Part shown: one piece after another, positions 1 through 11,038 of the stretch
Numbering within the stretch: position 1 is the first letter of the stretch
How the letters are laid out: each line of letters begins with the position of its first letter
NCBI GenBank assembly: GCA_033557465.1
Contig: CM066033.1
Span: forward strand, 707,143,637-707,207,636
DNA: 64,000 bases
Direction: 5' to 3'
From: Ichthyophis bannanicus
Lineage: Eukaryota; Chordata; Amphibia; Gymnophiona; Ichthyophiidae
Notes under the pieces: generated by a model
The model's input: only the letters and a program-made list of their open reading frames with translations
Databases searched by the model: none
What the model was told of the DNA's origin: nothing
Translations under genes and position numbers: made by a program

Positions 1-86
1 AGGAGCAGAGATGTGGCTTCCCCGTTGGCTAGGAGGAACCGCTCCACATCACGCCACTGCAGCAAGGGCAAGGGGTACTAAGGGAA

Positions 87-1530
87 ATGATGAAAGCGGT
101 CAAACAAGTCTTCCAGCATAGCAACAGCTCCCAGAGCTCCAGGGACTGGCGTAGTGGAAAGCGTCACTGCGGGCACCAAAAGAAACGCTCCTGCAGCCCC
201 CCCCACTCAGGATCCCCCTACAGAGGGCACTCCAGGTACAGTACAATCACATCAGAGGCCAGCGACTCGACAGGCATTCTGGAACTCTTCACCAGACTAC
301 TGCAGCACCAGCAAAGACAGGTGAATGCACTGGACGCACAGCCCACGACCTCCAGGAGCAACAGGATGCCAACTAAATCACGGGACTTTGAGACTTCGTT
401 GTCTATGCCGGCATCTCCAGACCCATGGCCACAGACGCGGGGAGGAGGTGGCTACCACACTGGGCATTGCGGGTACCAGAGACACACTGACCTCACCCGG
501 AATGGCCTCATTGCCCCTGGCGAAGTCCGAGATCACTGCAACCAGCCCAAACCACTTTCACCACCGGAGGGGCCTTACTTACCCGAAATTCCTATGCAAG
601 GTCACAGCGCAACTCGTGCTCATGCCGGCAGATGCAACAAACCAGAAGGATGAGGCCCTGGGAGCCCTGAGATACTTAGATGCCCCCACAACACTGCCCA
701 CCCTGCTGGTCCACCAATGACTCCTGGACAACCTGACCCAGCTATGACTTACCCCAGCATCAGGAACCGCCTGCTCCCACAAGCTGGAGGCAAAGTATCA
801 GGTGCAGCCAGCCTCAGAATTCTCCAAGACACAGCTACCTCACCAATCTTGAAGTGAGCCAGATCCTCCCACAATCATGCCAACACTCTGCCCAGGTGGG
901 ATCACAAGCTCCTGGATGATGCAGGCCAGGTGTTCCATGGAACCATGCTAGGTGCAAGGATCACAGCGCACCACCTCCAACATGCCATATTCCAAGACGT
1001 CCTAGTGGACAACCTCAAGGGCACTGTGGTGGCACTGCCAATGAAAGCTCAGACAACCACCTCAACAGTCTTATTGGACCTCACGGAGTGCACCAAACAC
1101 TTGGTAAGGGTGTTCTTCAACACCGCCGCCTGCACAGCCAGGACTGTCATCTCCGCACACGGCCTAGCATGGCTTCATGCTTGAGGGAGGACACGCACGA
1201 CCATATAGCGGATGCCCCTTGCACAGGGGACTCGCTATTCGGAGTCAAGGTGAAAGATATCATCAACGACATGAAGGAGCAATGCACTACACTGCAGACC
1301 CTTGCAGAGGAGGGCCTTGAGCACGGTGGTGGTAACAAGAAATGGAACTATCACCGCAAGCCGTACTCCTCCTCCAAATGGAGTGCCCCTTACAACTACA
1401 AGTGGCAGGCCCCACGGTACAGACAGCACCAGTACCAGGCCCCCTATCAACAAAAACACCACCAGAGAGATAGGAAGCAGCAGAAACAGACCACAAACTC
1501 CTCAGGGAAGGGCACCCCCTCCTTTTGACA
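87..1530 (+). pseudogene. DIRS gag-like remnant
   Basis: Several open segments in different frames (87-653, 325-720, 930-1184, 1088-1528) cover the region upstream of the RT. The best segment (1088-1528) contains GDSLFGVKVKDIINDMKEQC, which occupies the place of the conserved GENLFGK segment seen in the gag C-termini of the other DIRS copies here. It is followed by a basic, Gln/Tyr/Lys-rich tail that ends just before the RT, as in those copies. No zinc finger can be recognised. Frames are interrupted many times and no protein is expected. Confidence 0.6.
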
Positions 1531-1774
1531 GTGTGCACATGGACAGGACTCCGTTGGGGGGCCACCTCTCAGCCTTCCTCAACATCTGGGCTCGAATCAT
1601 AACAGACAAATAGGTCCTCGAGATCATAGTGCAGCGCTACAGCATCCAGTTCTTATCAGTGTCCTCCCAGCGTACTCCACCCACCACCACGACCCCTCCA
1701 CACTTGCTGCCAGTCATGACTTCAGAGATCCTGTCCCTCCTGGCCTTCCAGGCAAGAGAAGTGTCCTGGCAAAT

Positions 1775-3270
1775 GAACTCAATTGTGGGTTCTATTCCAG
1801 GTAATTTCTCATACCAAAGAAATCAGGTGGGGTCTGCCCTATCCTCGACCTGAGGAAGCTGAAGAAGTTCATCTTGAAAGAAAAGTTCAGGATGTAGGGT
1901 CCATACTGCCCCTCATTCAGACAGGGGACTGGCTGGCAGCCCTGGACTTTCAAGATACCTACACGCACATCCCATCCATAAGTCACACCAGCAATACCTG
2001 CATTTTCAGGTGTGGGGCAACCACTACCAGTGCAGAGTTCTTCCCTTCAGCCTGTCGCCAGCCTCGAGGGTGTTCACCAAGTGTGTGGCTGTAGCTGCAG
2101 CTCATCTCTGGAAGCGGGGCATCTATGTCTTCCCATACCTTGACGACTGGCTGCTGTTGGCACTCTCCTTGCAAGAAACCCAGGGAAAGATCAGACAGAC
2201 CATCACACTGCTGACCTCCTTGGGATTCTTCATAAACCGTAAGTCCCGCCTCCAGCCCTCCCAATGTCGGAATTCATTGGGGCAGACAGACACCAAGGCA
2301 TCCAGGGCATTCCTCCCAGCTCACCGAGGGGACATGATCATCTCCCTGGCTCACAAGGTTGCCTCGGCCAAGCAAGCTTCTACCCAGACCCTCTTCCGCC
2401 TCCTGAGACATATGGTGGCAACGACGCATGCGCCACCTGTAATGGCACCTCCGCTCTCACTGGAACCAGCACTCCCAGTCACTGTCCATGCACATCCCAC
2501 TGGACAAAGGGATCCAGGGTTCACTCCACTGGTGGACCCTCCCCTAGAGCCTCGAGGAAGGCAGGCCCCTTCAGCAACCATTACACCAGGCTAGGGGGCC
2601 CACATGTGACAACTTAGCACCCAAGGGGCCTGGACAGTGAAGGAGCAGATGCAACAGATCAACTTCCTGGAGCTCCGAGCTATCCGACTCGTGTTGAAGG
2701 CCTTCCAGCAGCACATCACTGGCCAGACCATCCTGATCCAAACGGACAATCAGGTCGCCATGTTCTATATCAACAAGCAAGGAGGGACAGCTCCCACTCC
2801 CTCTGCATGGAGGTCCTCACTTTCTGGGCATTCACTCTCTCCATATAATGCCTCCTGCAGGCCTCCTACCTTCCCAGTGCACAGAACAACTTGGCGGACA
2901 AGCTGAGCCACCAGTTGCACCAGCACAAGTGGATCCTGGACCCACAGGAGACTGAGTCCCTCTTCTGATGCTGGGGTCTGCTGCAGGTCGACCTCTCTGC
3001 CACCAAGGACAACGCAAAATGCCGTCACTTCTGCTTGAAATGCCCATCCACCAAGGGCCTAGCTACAGATGCCTTTGACGTGTTGGGGGGGGGGGGGGAG
3101 GTCACTAGTGTACACCTTTTCCCCTACTCCACTCATCTCTAAGACCATGCAGCGGATAGTGCGAGATAGGGCGTATGCCATCCTCATTGCACACCACTGG
3201 CCAAGACAGATGTGGTTCCCCTACCTACGCTGCCTCGCCCTGGAGCCTCCAGGGCGTCTTTCCCCTTAAG
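1775..3270 (+). pseudogene. DIRS reverse transcriptase and RNase H remnant
   Basis: Two frames together cover the RT. One reads GDWLAALDFQDTYTH near 1924, the motif carrying the first catalytic Asp (other copies have SLDLKDAYTH). The next (2010-2594) reads NHYQCRVLPFSLSPASRVFT and then YVFPYLDDWLL near 2126, the YxDD catalytic box. RNase H follows at 2637-2906 with QQINFLELRAIRLVLKAF and IQTDNQVAMFYINKQGG. A G-tract of about 12 bases at 3087-3098 interrupts the downstream portion, whose segment near 3180-3240 matches the post-RNase H region of other DIRS copies. Frameshifts near 2000, 2600 and 2900 inactivate it. Confidence 0.85.
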
Positions 3271-3369
3271 CCAACACTCATCAGCCCAGGGTGGCGGCAC
3301 CACACTACCCCCGGCCCTGACTGTCTGGAGATTGAGAGGCGCTCCCTAGCCTAGCTCAGCTTGTCCACA

Positions 3370-4281
3370 GAGGTGCAACAAGTGATCCTCATGGTCAGAC
3401 ATCCATCCACGAGAAAATCCTATGGCCAGAAGTGGAAATGCTACAGTACCTGGTACGCCTCACACGGCCTGGACCCGGTCTCCTTCCCAGTTCCCCGGAT
3501 TCTCTAATACCTGAGCACCCTCTTCGACAGCAGCCTCAAAACGCAGTCCATCAAGGTTCACCTCTCAGCCATCGCCGCTTGTCATGAGCACACTAGTGAC
3601 TGCTCGATTGCTGTGCTTCCTCTTCATGAAAGGCCTGAACAACCTACGCCCGACATTGCAGTCCCCAGTTCCATCCTGTGACCCAAACGTGGACCTGCAC
3701 CAACTGAGGAACCCTTCGAACCTCTGCAAACACCACCCTTAAAGTATGCCTCCTGGAAGATGCTCATTCTGGCAGCAATCACCTCGGCCAGGAGGATCAG
3801 TGAACTGCAGGCATTCGTGGCTTGCCCACCGTACACACAAGCTGTACCATGACCAGGGAATGCTTTACACCCATCCAAGATTCATTCTAAAGGTTGCTTT
3901 GGTGTTCCACATCAACCAGATGATAGAACCTTCTACCACGAGCCCCATGCCTCAGAGGAACAGAGGTTGCAGACTCTGGACGTCAGAGCCCTGTGCATCT
4001 ACCTCCATAGGACAGACACTGCGCCAAGGGTCACAGCTTGTCGTCTCCTTCGACGTCAACAGGCCACGGTCACAAAGAGGACACTGTCACAATGGATAGC
4101 CGACTACATTGCCTTCTGCCACAACTGGGCAGGAGCACAAACCGAAGCCAGGGCACACCAGCTCCGGGTGGTGGCCGCCACCATTGCTAACCTGCACTCC
4201 AAACCGGTACCAGACATCTGCAAGACTGCCATCTGGTCCTCAGTGCACACCTTTCAGAAGCACTACTGCCTGGACCTCTAG
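3370..4281 (+). pseudogene. DIRS tyrosine recombinase remnant
   Basis: Recognisable pieces in order: HPSTRKSYGQKWKCY (N-terminal SAM-like domain start, about 3400), SLKTQSIKVHLSAIAA (about 3531), then ITSARRISELQAFVACPPYT (about 3778), which holds the first catalytic Arg, and near the C-terminus a segment ending SSVHTFQKHYCLDL, aligned with the ASVHTFTAHYCLD of other copies and holding the nucleophilic Tyr. The HxxR box is altered: the equivalent position reads HQLRVVAATIANLHS, which still keeps His and Arg. Several frame changes make it non-functional. Confidence 0.8.
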
Positions 4282-4666
4282 GTGCAAGCGGACAGTGCCT
4301 TTGGCCGCACAGTCCTAGCCTCAGTGGCGCCCCTGCATGCTGCAAGCAAGGGGACAATGGACTCGAAAGACTGATCACTTGACAATCTGTGCAAACCACG
4401 ATTACTGTTCTTGTTATGATTGCTGTTCTCACACCATTAATGTTCTAGAGTTGCTGTGCTTGCACTAGTGTTTCTATGGTCACTGCTCTTAAACTCTTTA
4501 TCTTTAGTTATGTTACTGAGTTATACATAATGATGTTACATTATAATGGTAAAATAAAAACACGTTCTGCTGGTACAGGGTGCACTGTCACCATGAGCAC
4601 AGTTACAGGTCCTTCTGCCTCATCAACCACAGCAGGCGTGAACCATGCAGCTTGGGAGGCACCAGG

Positions 4667-4995
4667 TGTGGCTGACACATCTTGCTTGTCCAAGGAGAAA
4701 GTGAGGTTACTTACCTGTAATGGGGGTTTCTCCCTGGACAGCAATATAAGTTAGCCACACATACCCGCCCACCTCCCCAGGATGAGGTCAGCCTCATGAC
4801 CCTAATGCCCGCCTACCTCACAGCAACACCACAGCTAGGAACACTCTGGGCTAGGGAGGGGCAGGCCAGGGTGTAGGGCTACCTGTGCACATGCCCCAAA
4901 AGGTTTACTTTTCTGGGTTCCAAAGAGCACTTCTGTTCTTGGCGCCGTTGGATGACATCACCTATTATGGCTGACTTATCTTGCTGTCCATGGAG
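4667..4995 (+). repeat. DIRS internal complementary region and right terminal repeat
   Basis: GTGTGGCTGACACATCTTGC (4667-4686, continuing to about 4700) is followed by GTTACTTACCTGTAAT (4706-4721) and then TTTCTCCCTGGACAGCAATA. The last part is the reverse complement, with mismatches, of the element's right end at about 4966-4994 (CTTATCTTGCTGTCCATGGA). Joining sequence complementary to both ends in one internal block is the diagnostic DIRS internal complementary region. The same layout with different flanking sequence is present at 33470-33560. Confidence 0.75.
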
Positions 4996-5510
4996 AATGA
5001 GAATGATGTGGCCCAACATGCAGCTATTTTCCTCCTCCTCATGTGTCAATCAGTGCAGGGGGGGGGGGGGCTGGAGTTGCAGGTAGAGATGGAAAGGGGA
5101 GAGGAAGCGGGCAAAAATGCTACAGGGAAAGGAGTTGTGTAAGGGAAAAGATTCAGAAAGAGCTATGGGTGGGAGTGTGAGCTGGGGAGGAAGAGGGAGA
5201 TTTCAGAAAGAGAAAGCTAAGGAGGACTATGTGCACCAGAAGGGGAGTTTGAGAAAGAGATGAAGAGAAAACTGAGAACTGCTGGGAGATGGAGAGAGGA
5301 AAAAAAAACTGGAGCATGTCCACCCTGAAAAGAACTGGAACATTCTGAAGTACATATTGTGAGTATTGATTGGATTCTTTGTTACTGTAGCTTGCTGGTG
5401 TAAATGTTTGTGTTTGTTCTTATGCTTGGGTAGATAACATGTTTGCTGTACATTTTATTAAGCTTGCTCTGTGGAATATATATGATGCTTTGACAATGTG
5501 CTTTATCTCC
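4996..5510. other. Unassigned interval with GA-rich tract
   Basis: A C/T-rich stretch and a run of 12 G (5059-5070) precede about 270 bases of strongly purine-rich sequence (5070-5330). The remainder is AT-rich. I see no coding signal on either strand. Confidence 0.5.
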
Positions 5511-5520
5511 CTGTGGGTTT

Positions 5521-5563
5521 AGCTCCCTGAAGCAGCCTCGGCGAAACACCTGGCATTGGAGCT
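5521..5563 (+). ncRNA. Hammerhead-ribozyme-like motif, degenerate, in a probable PLE tail
   Basis: AGCTCC (5521-5526) and GGAGCT (5558-5563) form a perfect 6-bp stem I. Between them lie CTGAAGC (hammerhead core CUGANGA with the last A changed to C), a short GCC/GGC stem II with a UCG loop, GAAAC (5543-5547) and a short stem III region ending ATT before stem I. PLE pseudo-LTRs are known to carry minimal type I hammerheads. The core change suggests it is inactive. The PLE assignment of the surrounding 5400-5900 sequence is inferred only from this motif. Confidence 0.45.
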
Positions 5564-6115
5564 GGACCAAAGTTGATTTATCCACTGTGCTTCCATTTAA
5601 AAACTAAGTGCAAGCATTTTAGAGTTTTATTAAGAGCTGATTTATCCACTGATATTTATGAGGCAAGGTCTTGGCTTAATAGCTGTATCTGCATGTATGA
5701 GACAATACTACTTTGATTATGTGAATGTTGTAGGTTTTTTATGAACTAAGATACTGTGGGGTGCAGAAAACACTATGGTATGCCATTGAAGGCAAATGCA
5801 GATGTATTGTGTGTTTACACAATTGATGTCATTGCGTTGGTGTTTAAACCCTGAGGTCTTTTTCCTCCAACACTTTAAGGTTTATATTTATCTACTGGCA
5901 GATATTTTGTGGAGTCTTGAGATTTTGGTACTGTGTTGTTTGGGTCGGTCACACTGAAAAGAGGGCAGAGAAACACCAGGTGCAGCAACCATTCCACCCT
6001 TTCTAAGATTTATCAGTGGAGGCACAATGCAGTAAAAATCAGTAGTTTTTCTACAAAGGAAAAAACAAAATTAAGTAAAATGAGAGCACTTCAAAGCTAA
6101 GGAGCTAAAATTGAT

Positions 6116-7420
6116 ATGCCCTCTCGAACTACCACCATAACAAACTGGCAAGGCAAGAGCAGTCAGGTTAACTTAGGTGGTATGAACAAGGGGAAAAAGT
6201 GCCAACTACTGGAGATTGGGCAAGCCAGAAAAGAGAGAGGGCAAACAGAAGAATCAGAGGTTACAGAGAAAGCCAAAGCATCTCAAAACCTAAGAGAATG
6301 GGGAGGTCCAGTGACATCACTAACCAAGATGGCAGCTGCAGTGTGAAGCTCCCAAGGTTGGGAAGACAAGATCCCCCAAAATAGCGTGAATGCCCGGAAA
6401 AAAGTTCTAAAAGGAGTCAGTGAACCCCGGTGGAGTGGTTTAGTAGAAAACACACAAAAAAATCCGAGCCCAGACCTGAAAACCTTTGGGTTTAAGGTGA
6501 CCCCAGGTGCAACGGGAACCAGATCAAAAATGGCAGCGAACAGCACTGTGGAGGAAGAGAAAAATTTGCTGCCTGGGACCCGGGTGCCGGTGAATTAAAC
6601 ACTTAAGGAGGAACTGAAAGAGTGGTTTGGGACTATTCGTCAAAACTTGGCCAACTTTAAGGCAGAAGTAAAATCATGGATCAGAGTGTTGAGTGATGAT
6701 ATCCATGAGCTTGGACAACGAGTAGAGTCAATGGAACAGAAAATAGAGGAGCACGAGGGGATGCTGCATAATATGAAAGAGAGCAATGAGCTGGCAAAAG
6801 TGGAGTTGGGGGAACTATGGACAAAGTTGGAGGATCTGGAAAACAGAATGCGACGCTCTAACATACGCCTGAGCGGTTTCCCAGAGAAAGAGGGGACTCA
6901 TAACTATAAAGTGCTGGTAGAACAACTATGTAAAGCTATTTTAAGTCAAGCTGAAGCACCAATGGATAATCTGTGTTTTGACATAGACAGAGCACATAGG
7001 GCGTTGGGCCCTAGGTGAGAAGGCTTGCCAAGAGACATTGTGGCGTGCTTCCACGATTTCAGCACAAAAGAGGCGGAAAGTGCAAGCTGCGCGGAAAGTG
7101 GGCAAAGTGCATTGGGAGGATCAACCAGTGGAACTATACGCTGACATTTCGGTAATAACTGTAAGAAGGAGGAGAGCATTTAAGGATATCACCTCAAGGC
7201 TGAGAGAAGAACGGATCCGCTACAAGTGGCTCTTTCCCTTTGGACTGCAATTTAACATTATGGGTAAAACCACCATTGCGCATAACAGAGGAGGCCATTA
7301 AAGGAATGCAGGCAGCAGAGTGGTCGGATTTACTGGAGGTCCCCGTGGGAAAAGAAAATGAGCAGAAGAGGCTGGGACATGTGAGCACGGAGTGGCAGCG
7401 AGCGACGCAGGGGAGCAGAT
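6116..7420 (+). pseudogene. L1 ORF1 (RNA-binding coiled-coil protein), broken
   Basis: L1 ORF1 proteins are RNA chaperones that form trimers on LINE RNA. The best segment (6647-7018) has a heptad-rich coiled coil (about residues 10-70), then the hallmark junction ENRMRRSNIRLSGFPE leading into the RRM-like domain (YKVLVEQLCKAIL, IDRAHRALGPR). The reading frame ends at a stop at 7016. Degraded C-terminal sequence continues in other frames (PRDIVACFHDF near 7030). An N-terminal basic segment lies at 6116-6598. At least three interruptions rule out a functional product. Confidence 0.85.
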
Positions 7421-9601
7421 GCCCAGAAATCCAAAAACGGGTGAAACATGAGTAAGGACAATGTAGTCTTGTAAAAATGGGGTGCTTGTTTGGAGTAATA
7501 GCACAGGGACGTTCCGGGTTGTATGTGAAAATGAAAAGTAGAAAACAGAAAAGGGGGGAGGGAGGTGTAACATAATAGTTTCTTGGTAGTGACCCACACC
7601 TCATTGGCATGGAGAGAGGTGGATCTCTTTGTAAAAAGAAAGAGAAGGTTGGGGTGCGGGGAAGGGGGAGGCGGGGAGGGGGCGAGGGAGGAGGGGAGGG
7701 AGTCCTTACAAGTTGGAGATAAGAATCTACCCAGAGAAATATGGCAAGTAGTATGACATGATTTCCGAATTGTATCCTTGAATGTAAGGGGCCTAAACTC
7801 ATATAGGAAGCAGCAGTTGTGCTATAAAGAAGCTAAATGGTGACATAATCTTATTTCAAGAAACACATCTAATGGGTGGGGGGGGGGGGGGGAAGAGGAG
7901 AATGGTAAATAGAAAATTCCCAAACCAATGGTTTGCATCTAATCTCCAGGAAAAGAAGAAAGGGGGAGTGGGCATATTGATAAGTGCGAGAATTCGGTAC
8001 CAATGCTTGGGGATCAAAATAGATAAGGGAGGCACATATTTGTTACTAAAAATTAAACACTTGGAACAGGTTTATAAAATAGTGAATTTGTATGGACCCA
8101 ACTATGCTCAAGGGGACTTTTACGAAGAATTGAGATCTACAATAATTAACTTCAGTGAAGGTCACTTAATAGTGTGGGGTGGGGGGGGGGGGGTGATTTC
8201 AACCTAACAGTAAATCCTGAACTAGATTCCTCACGGGGACAGGCGGGAGGTACAGCAAGACAGAGGAAAAAATTAAAATACTTTATGAGGGATTTGGGAT
8301 TAATTGATGTGTGGCGGGATATGCATGAGTGGGAAAGAGACTATAGGTTTTACTCACCTGTGCACGGATCCTACAGTAGGATTGCTATGCTGCTGGTTCA
8401 CAAGGGACTAATAGCCTGGGTAGCAGGGAGTGCAATTGGCGATAGCTCATGATCAGACCATGCACCAGTGTGGGGTGACTTTCGGGACCCTGTGGCTAGT
8501 AGAGGGAGGGGACAATGGAGATTGTATGAGGCACTGTTAGAAGAACCATGGGTTGTCCAACAGGTTACTGACTCCATTCTGGAATACTTGCAGTATAATG
8601 ATAATGGGCAATGTTCGATGGGGGTGGTTTGGGACTGTTTGAAAGCAGTGGTTAGAGGAAAGCTTATAGCAATAGGAACCCACGTCAAGAAAGAAAAGGA
8701 GGCTAAAAAAGACAAACTGAGAATAAGTTTAAGAATGTGGGAGAAGAAGCGAAAACAGGACCAACTAAATAAAGAAGACAATAAAAAGTTAATGAGCATT
8801 AAGCAACAGTTAAATGAGATGGAGCTAGAGGAGGAGCTGGAGGAAATAATGTTTGCACAAGAGAAACTCCAACAAACGCACTGAGTAAGGGAATAAGCCT
8901 AGTCGATTATTAGTGTATCAACTTAAAAAACTGCAAGTGCGGAACTGTATCCATAAAATAAGGGATATGGTAAGGAATTGAGGCAAAGAGAGGAGATTAA
9001 AGCTAGATTTGTGGAGTTTTATAGAGAATTATACACGCCTGAACAAACAGTGCCCCAGGAGATGATTCAAAAATATCTAGAGGGGATTCAATTACCTAAA
9101 ATAGGGGAGGAGGAGAGCTTAGCTATGTCCAGGCCTATCACATCCCAGGAAGTGCTGGGGGTTATTAAGGAGCTACCAGTGTATAAGGCTCTGGGAAGGG
9201 ATGGGTTTTGCAACAAATTCTACAAGGTTTTTTCCCCAGTATTGGCTGATCCCCTAACGCGCTTTTATAATGCAGTTGGAAGGGAGGAGCCTTTGCCCCC
9301 GTCGATGAGAATGGCGGGAGTAACTTTAATACCAAAAGAGGGTAAGGATCCAACTCAGTGTGGTTCTTACCGGACAATCTCCCTACTGGGATCGGATTTA
9401 AAAATTTTCTCTAGAGTACTGGCGAATAGATTGATTACAAATATGCCCCAGTTAATACACATAGATCAATCTGGGTTTATACCTGGAAGACAAGCATCAG
9501 ATAAGGAGAGTCTTAAATGTAGTCTGGAAAGGTAAAAGTAGGAAAGACAAATTGTTGTTGTTGGCGATAGATGCAGAGAAAGCTTTTGACAGTGTCGTGG
9601 C
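6116..9601 (+). mobile_element. Tx1/L1-type LINE, 5' portion (interrupted by PLE)
   Basis: A coiled-coil L1-type ORF1 is followed by ORF2 with an apurinic-type endonuclease and the start of the RT. ORF2 stops abruptly at the left 14-bp target-site duplication (9602-9615) and continues in the same sense at 36941, so this is the 5' part of one element split by a 27.3 kb insertion. The 5' limit is uncertain; sequence back to about 5940 may be its 5'UTR. Stops and two long G-tracts show it is an old copy. Confidence 0.85.
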
Positions 9602-9615
9602 CCTTTTTGATTCAG
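7757..9615 (+). pseudogene. L1 ORF2 5' half: endonuclease and start of RT
   Basis: The endonuclease begins near 7760 with FRIVSLNVRGLN and continues through KKGGVGILIS (about 7950), YGPN (about 8091), GDFN (spanning the G-tract at 8178-8192), IDVWR (about 8302) and SDHAPV (about 8454), the expected box order for an apurinic/apyrimidinic-type nuclease. A linker follows, then RT starting near 8978 with YRELYTPEQ, GRDGFCNKFYKVF, RMAGVTLIPKEGKDP and IHIDQSGFIPGRQ. The catalytic AIDAEKAFDS box near 9561-9595 is the last part before the insertion. G-runs at 7879 and 8178, plus stops, break the frame. Confidence 0.85.
9602..9615 (+). repeat. 14-bp target-site duplication, left copy
   Basis: CCTTTTTGATTCAG here is repeated exactly at 36927-36940. 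Taking out everything between them, with one copy, restores continuity of the L1 RT reading frame across the catalytic box. This fixes the PLE limits at 9616 and 36926. Confidence 0.92.
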
Positions 9616-10340
9616 GGTAACACAAGAAGCAAGAGATGAATGAAGGTCACAGGAGCATTTATTTGAAGAACCCCAATGCGTTTCGGCAACGCCTTCCTCA
9701 GGGGTATGCAGCTTATAAAATAAAATAAACAATATATATATATATATATAACATCTATACAAATAAAACTGAACCATAAATGCAAAATTTTAAAACCATA
9801 GAAAGGAAAAAAGAAGAACAAAACGCAGGGCAGCAAAGAACAAAACATGTACAGACGCTAAATGTAAGATTGCGAACTATGCTGTAAGAAATATTTGAAG
9901 GACAGTAAGATAAAGCCTATTTACTTGTATATGTACAAGACAGTACTCACTAGAGCACCCTGTGGTGTATTTCACGTGTGGAGTAGTCTTGAATGTTCTA
10001 CTCTAACTACGGAATAAATAACAAAACATAGTTGTAATCTCAATGGTATATTATACGTTACAGAAAGATTCTTAACAATAGTCAAATTACAGACGATCTA
10101 GCACATAGTAAAAGGTTTGTTTTAAAAAAAAACCCAACACAAATATTATAATATGGTATGTGAACTATGAATGGTATCAAAATTAAAATATTGTCCTTAT
10201 ATACTTAATATGTTGTCACCCCTAGTGATTTTATAGTCCATTCTTGGATAGTAAAATCCTAACCTCGTGGTCCAATTAAAACAAATCCAGGGTGTATTTT
10301 TAGGAAAGATATTATCAAAAAACTCCTTAAATAATGCAAA
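9616..10340 (-). repeat. PLE-1 inverted 5' tail
   Basis: This segment is the reverse complement of the PLE 3' tail (about 36070-36926). For example, CTGAACCATAAATGCAAAAT (about 9769) mirrors 36720-36740, and the segment GGACCACGAGGTTAGGATTT read on the minus strand near 10258 matches 36121-36140 with small changes. The right tail has an extra AT-rich block (about 36240-36340). A TA repeat sits at 9731-9750. Confidence 0.88.
9671..9704 (-). ncRNA. Hammerhead-like motif in PLE-1 5' tail
   Basis: On the minus strand: CCCC, CTGAGGA, AGGCGTTGCC (GGC/GCC stem II), GAAAC, GCATT, GGGG. The CUGANGA and GAAA core boxes are both intact. Stem I is CCCC/GGGG and stem III would be very short (ACGC/GCAT), fitting the minimal type I hammerheads of PLEs that are thought to work as dimers. 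It mirrors the copy at 36798-36831. Confidence 0.6.
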
Positions 10341-11038
10341 AGATCGCACTCTATGAATATATATTTATTTTATATACCTCGTATTACTTTTCAGAACTCA
10401 ATCTTCACTGTAATTTGATGGGGTTCTGTAAGTCTTCATGATATATTTTTATATATAATTATATATTTATGAGGGTCTTCCTTTTCCAACGGAATAATTA
10501 TGGCTATTTACAGATTCTTTAAAAATATCTGGTGTCATTCAGAGTTAGCAAGATAACAGATATACAAGGAACCCAGTATGTTTTATATTGTACCCTATAT
10601 TAGGGTCAATCAAAAGCATTAAAATGTTACAAACTGTTCTGGATTTAATAGGGTTTTAATCAGCACTCATTTTTAAATGTGCTGCATTAGTCAACAAGAC
10701 ATCTATATTAAGTCAATCAAGTTACACATTTTGCTTCAAAAATATTTTGGTAAAATTCATATATAGAACAGGATGACAATAGTTTTTAATATAGTTTAAA
10801 TTCAGTCCCCATTTCTAATATCGTCGTCTTTTTATATCTCAGATAAGATATTTATATTAAGTTAATCAGCTACATTGTCTGCTACAATATACAGATAAAA
10901 TATTTTTTAAGAAGGAACCATGTATTGAACGAGACGACCATAGTTCCCTCAAACCAGGGCTCAACATTGCACTAAGTCCCGACGGATCTCTAACTCCACC
11001 CATAAGGTCAGGTTTCACTTTGGCGCACTTTTGAGCGT
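10341..11038 (+). repeat. PLE-1 5' pseudo-LTR, first segment
   Basis: Starting at AGATCGCACTCTATGAATAT this is a direct repeat of 27897 onward. It continues after two insertions at 13109-13215 and 24800-24890, where the two copies stop matching (ACACAATCC then divergence; compare 35733). Together the copy is about 0.9 kb. It is AT-rich and non-coding, and ends at the 4-bp GCGT that precedes the LTR-element insertion. Confidence 0.88.

Larger units (their letters stand above)
1..4995 (+). mobile_element. Decayed DIRS retrotransposon, 5' end outside the window
   Basis: Reading order on the plus strand is gag remnant, reverse transcriptase (RT) with RNase H, tyrosine recombinase (YR), internal complementary region, then right terminal repeat. 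This is the order of DIRS elements. Frames are broken by several stops and indels, so the copy is old. The 3' structure is still readable: at 4667-4755 sequences complementary to the two element ends are joined, and the right end itself lies near 4960-4995 (GGCTGACTTATCTTGCTG). The 5' inverted terminal repeat must lie before base 1. It is a different family from the DIRS copies at 28235 and 60024, because end sequences and proteins differ widely. Confidence 0.85.

Noticed and set aside
7194..7802. 202-codon minus-strand frame opposite L1 ORF1/ORF2
   Set aside because: Pro/Ser-rich reading of purine-rich plus-strand DNA; the sense strand has clear L1 motifs.
9731..9750. TA repeat as a feature of interest
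   Set aside because: Simple microsatellite in the PLE tail, also present in altered form near 36267-36288.
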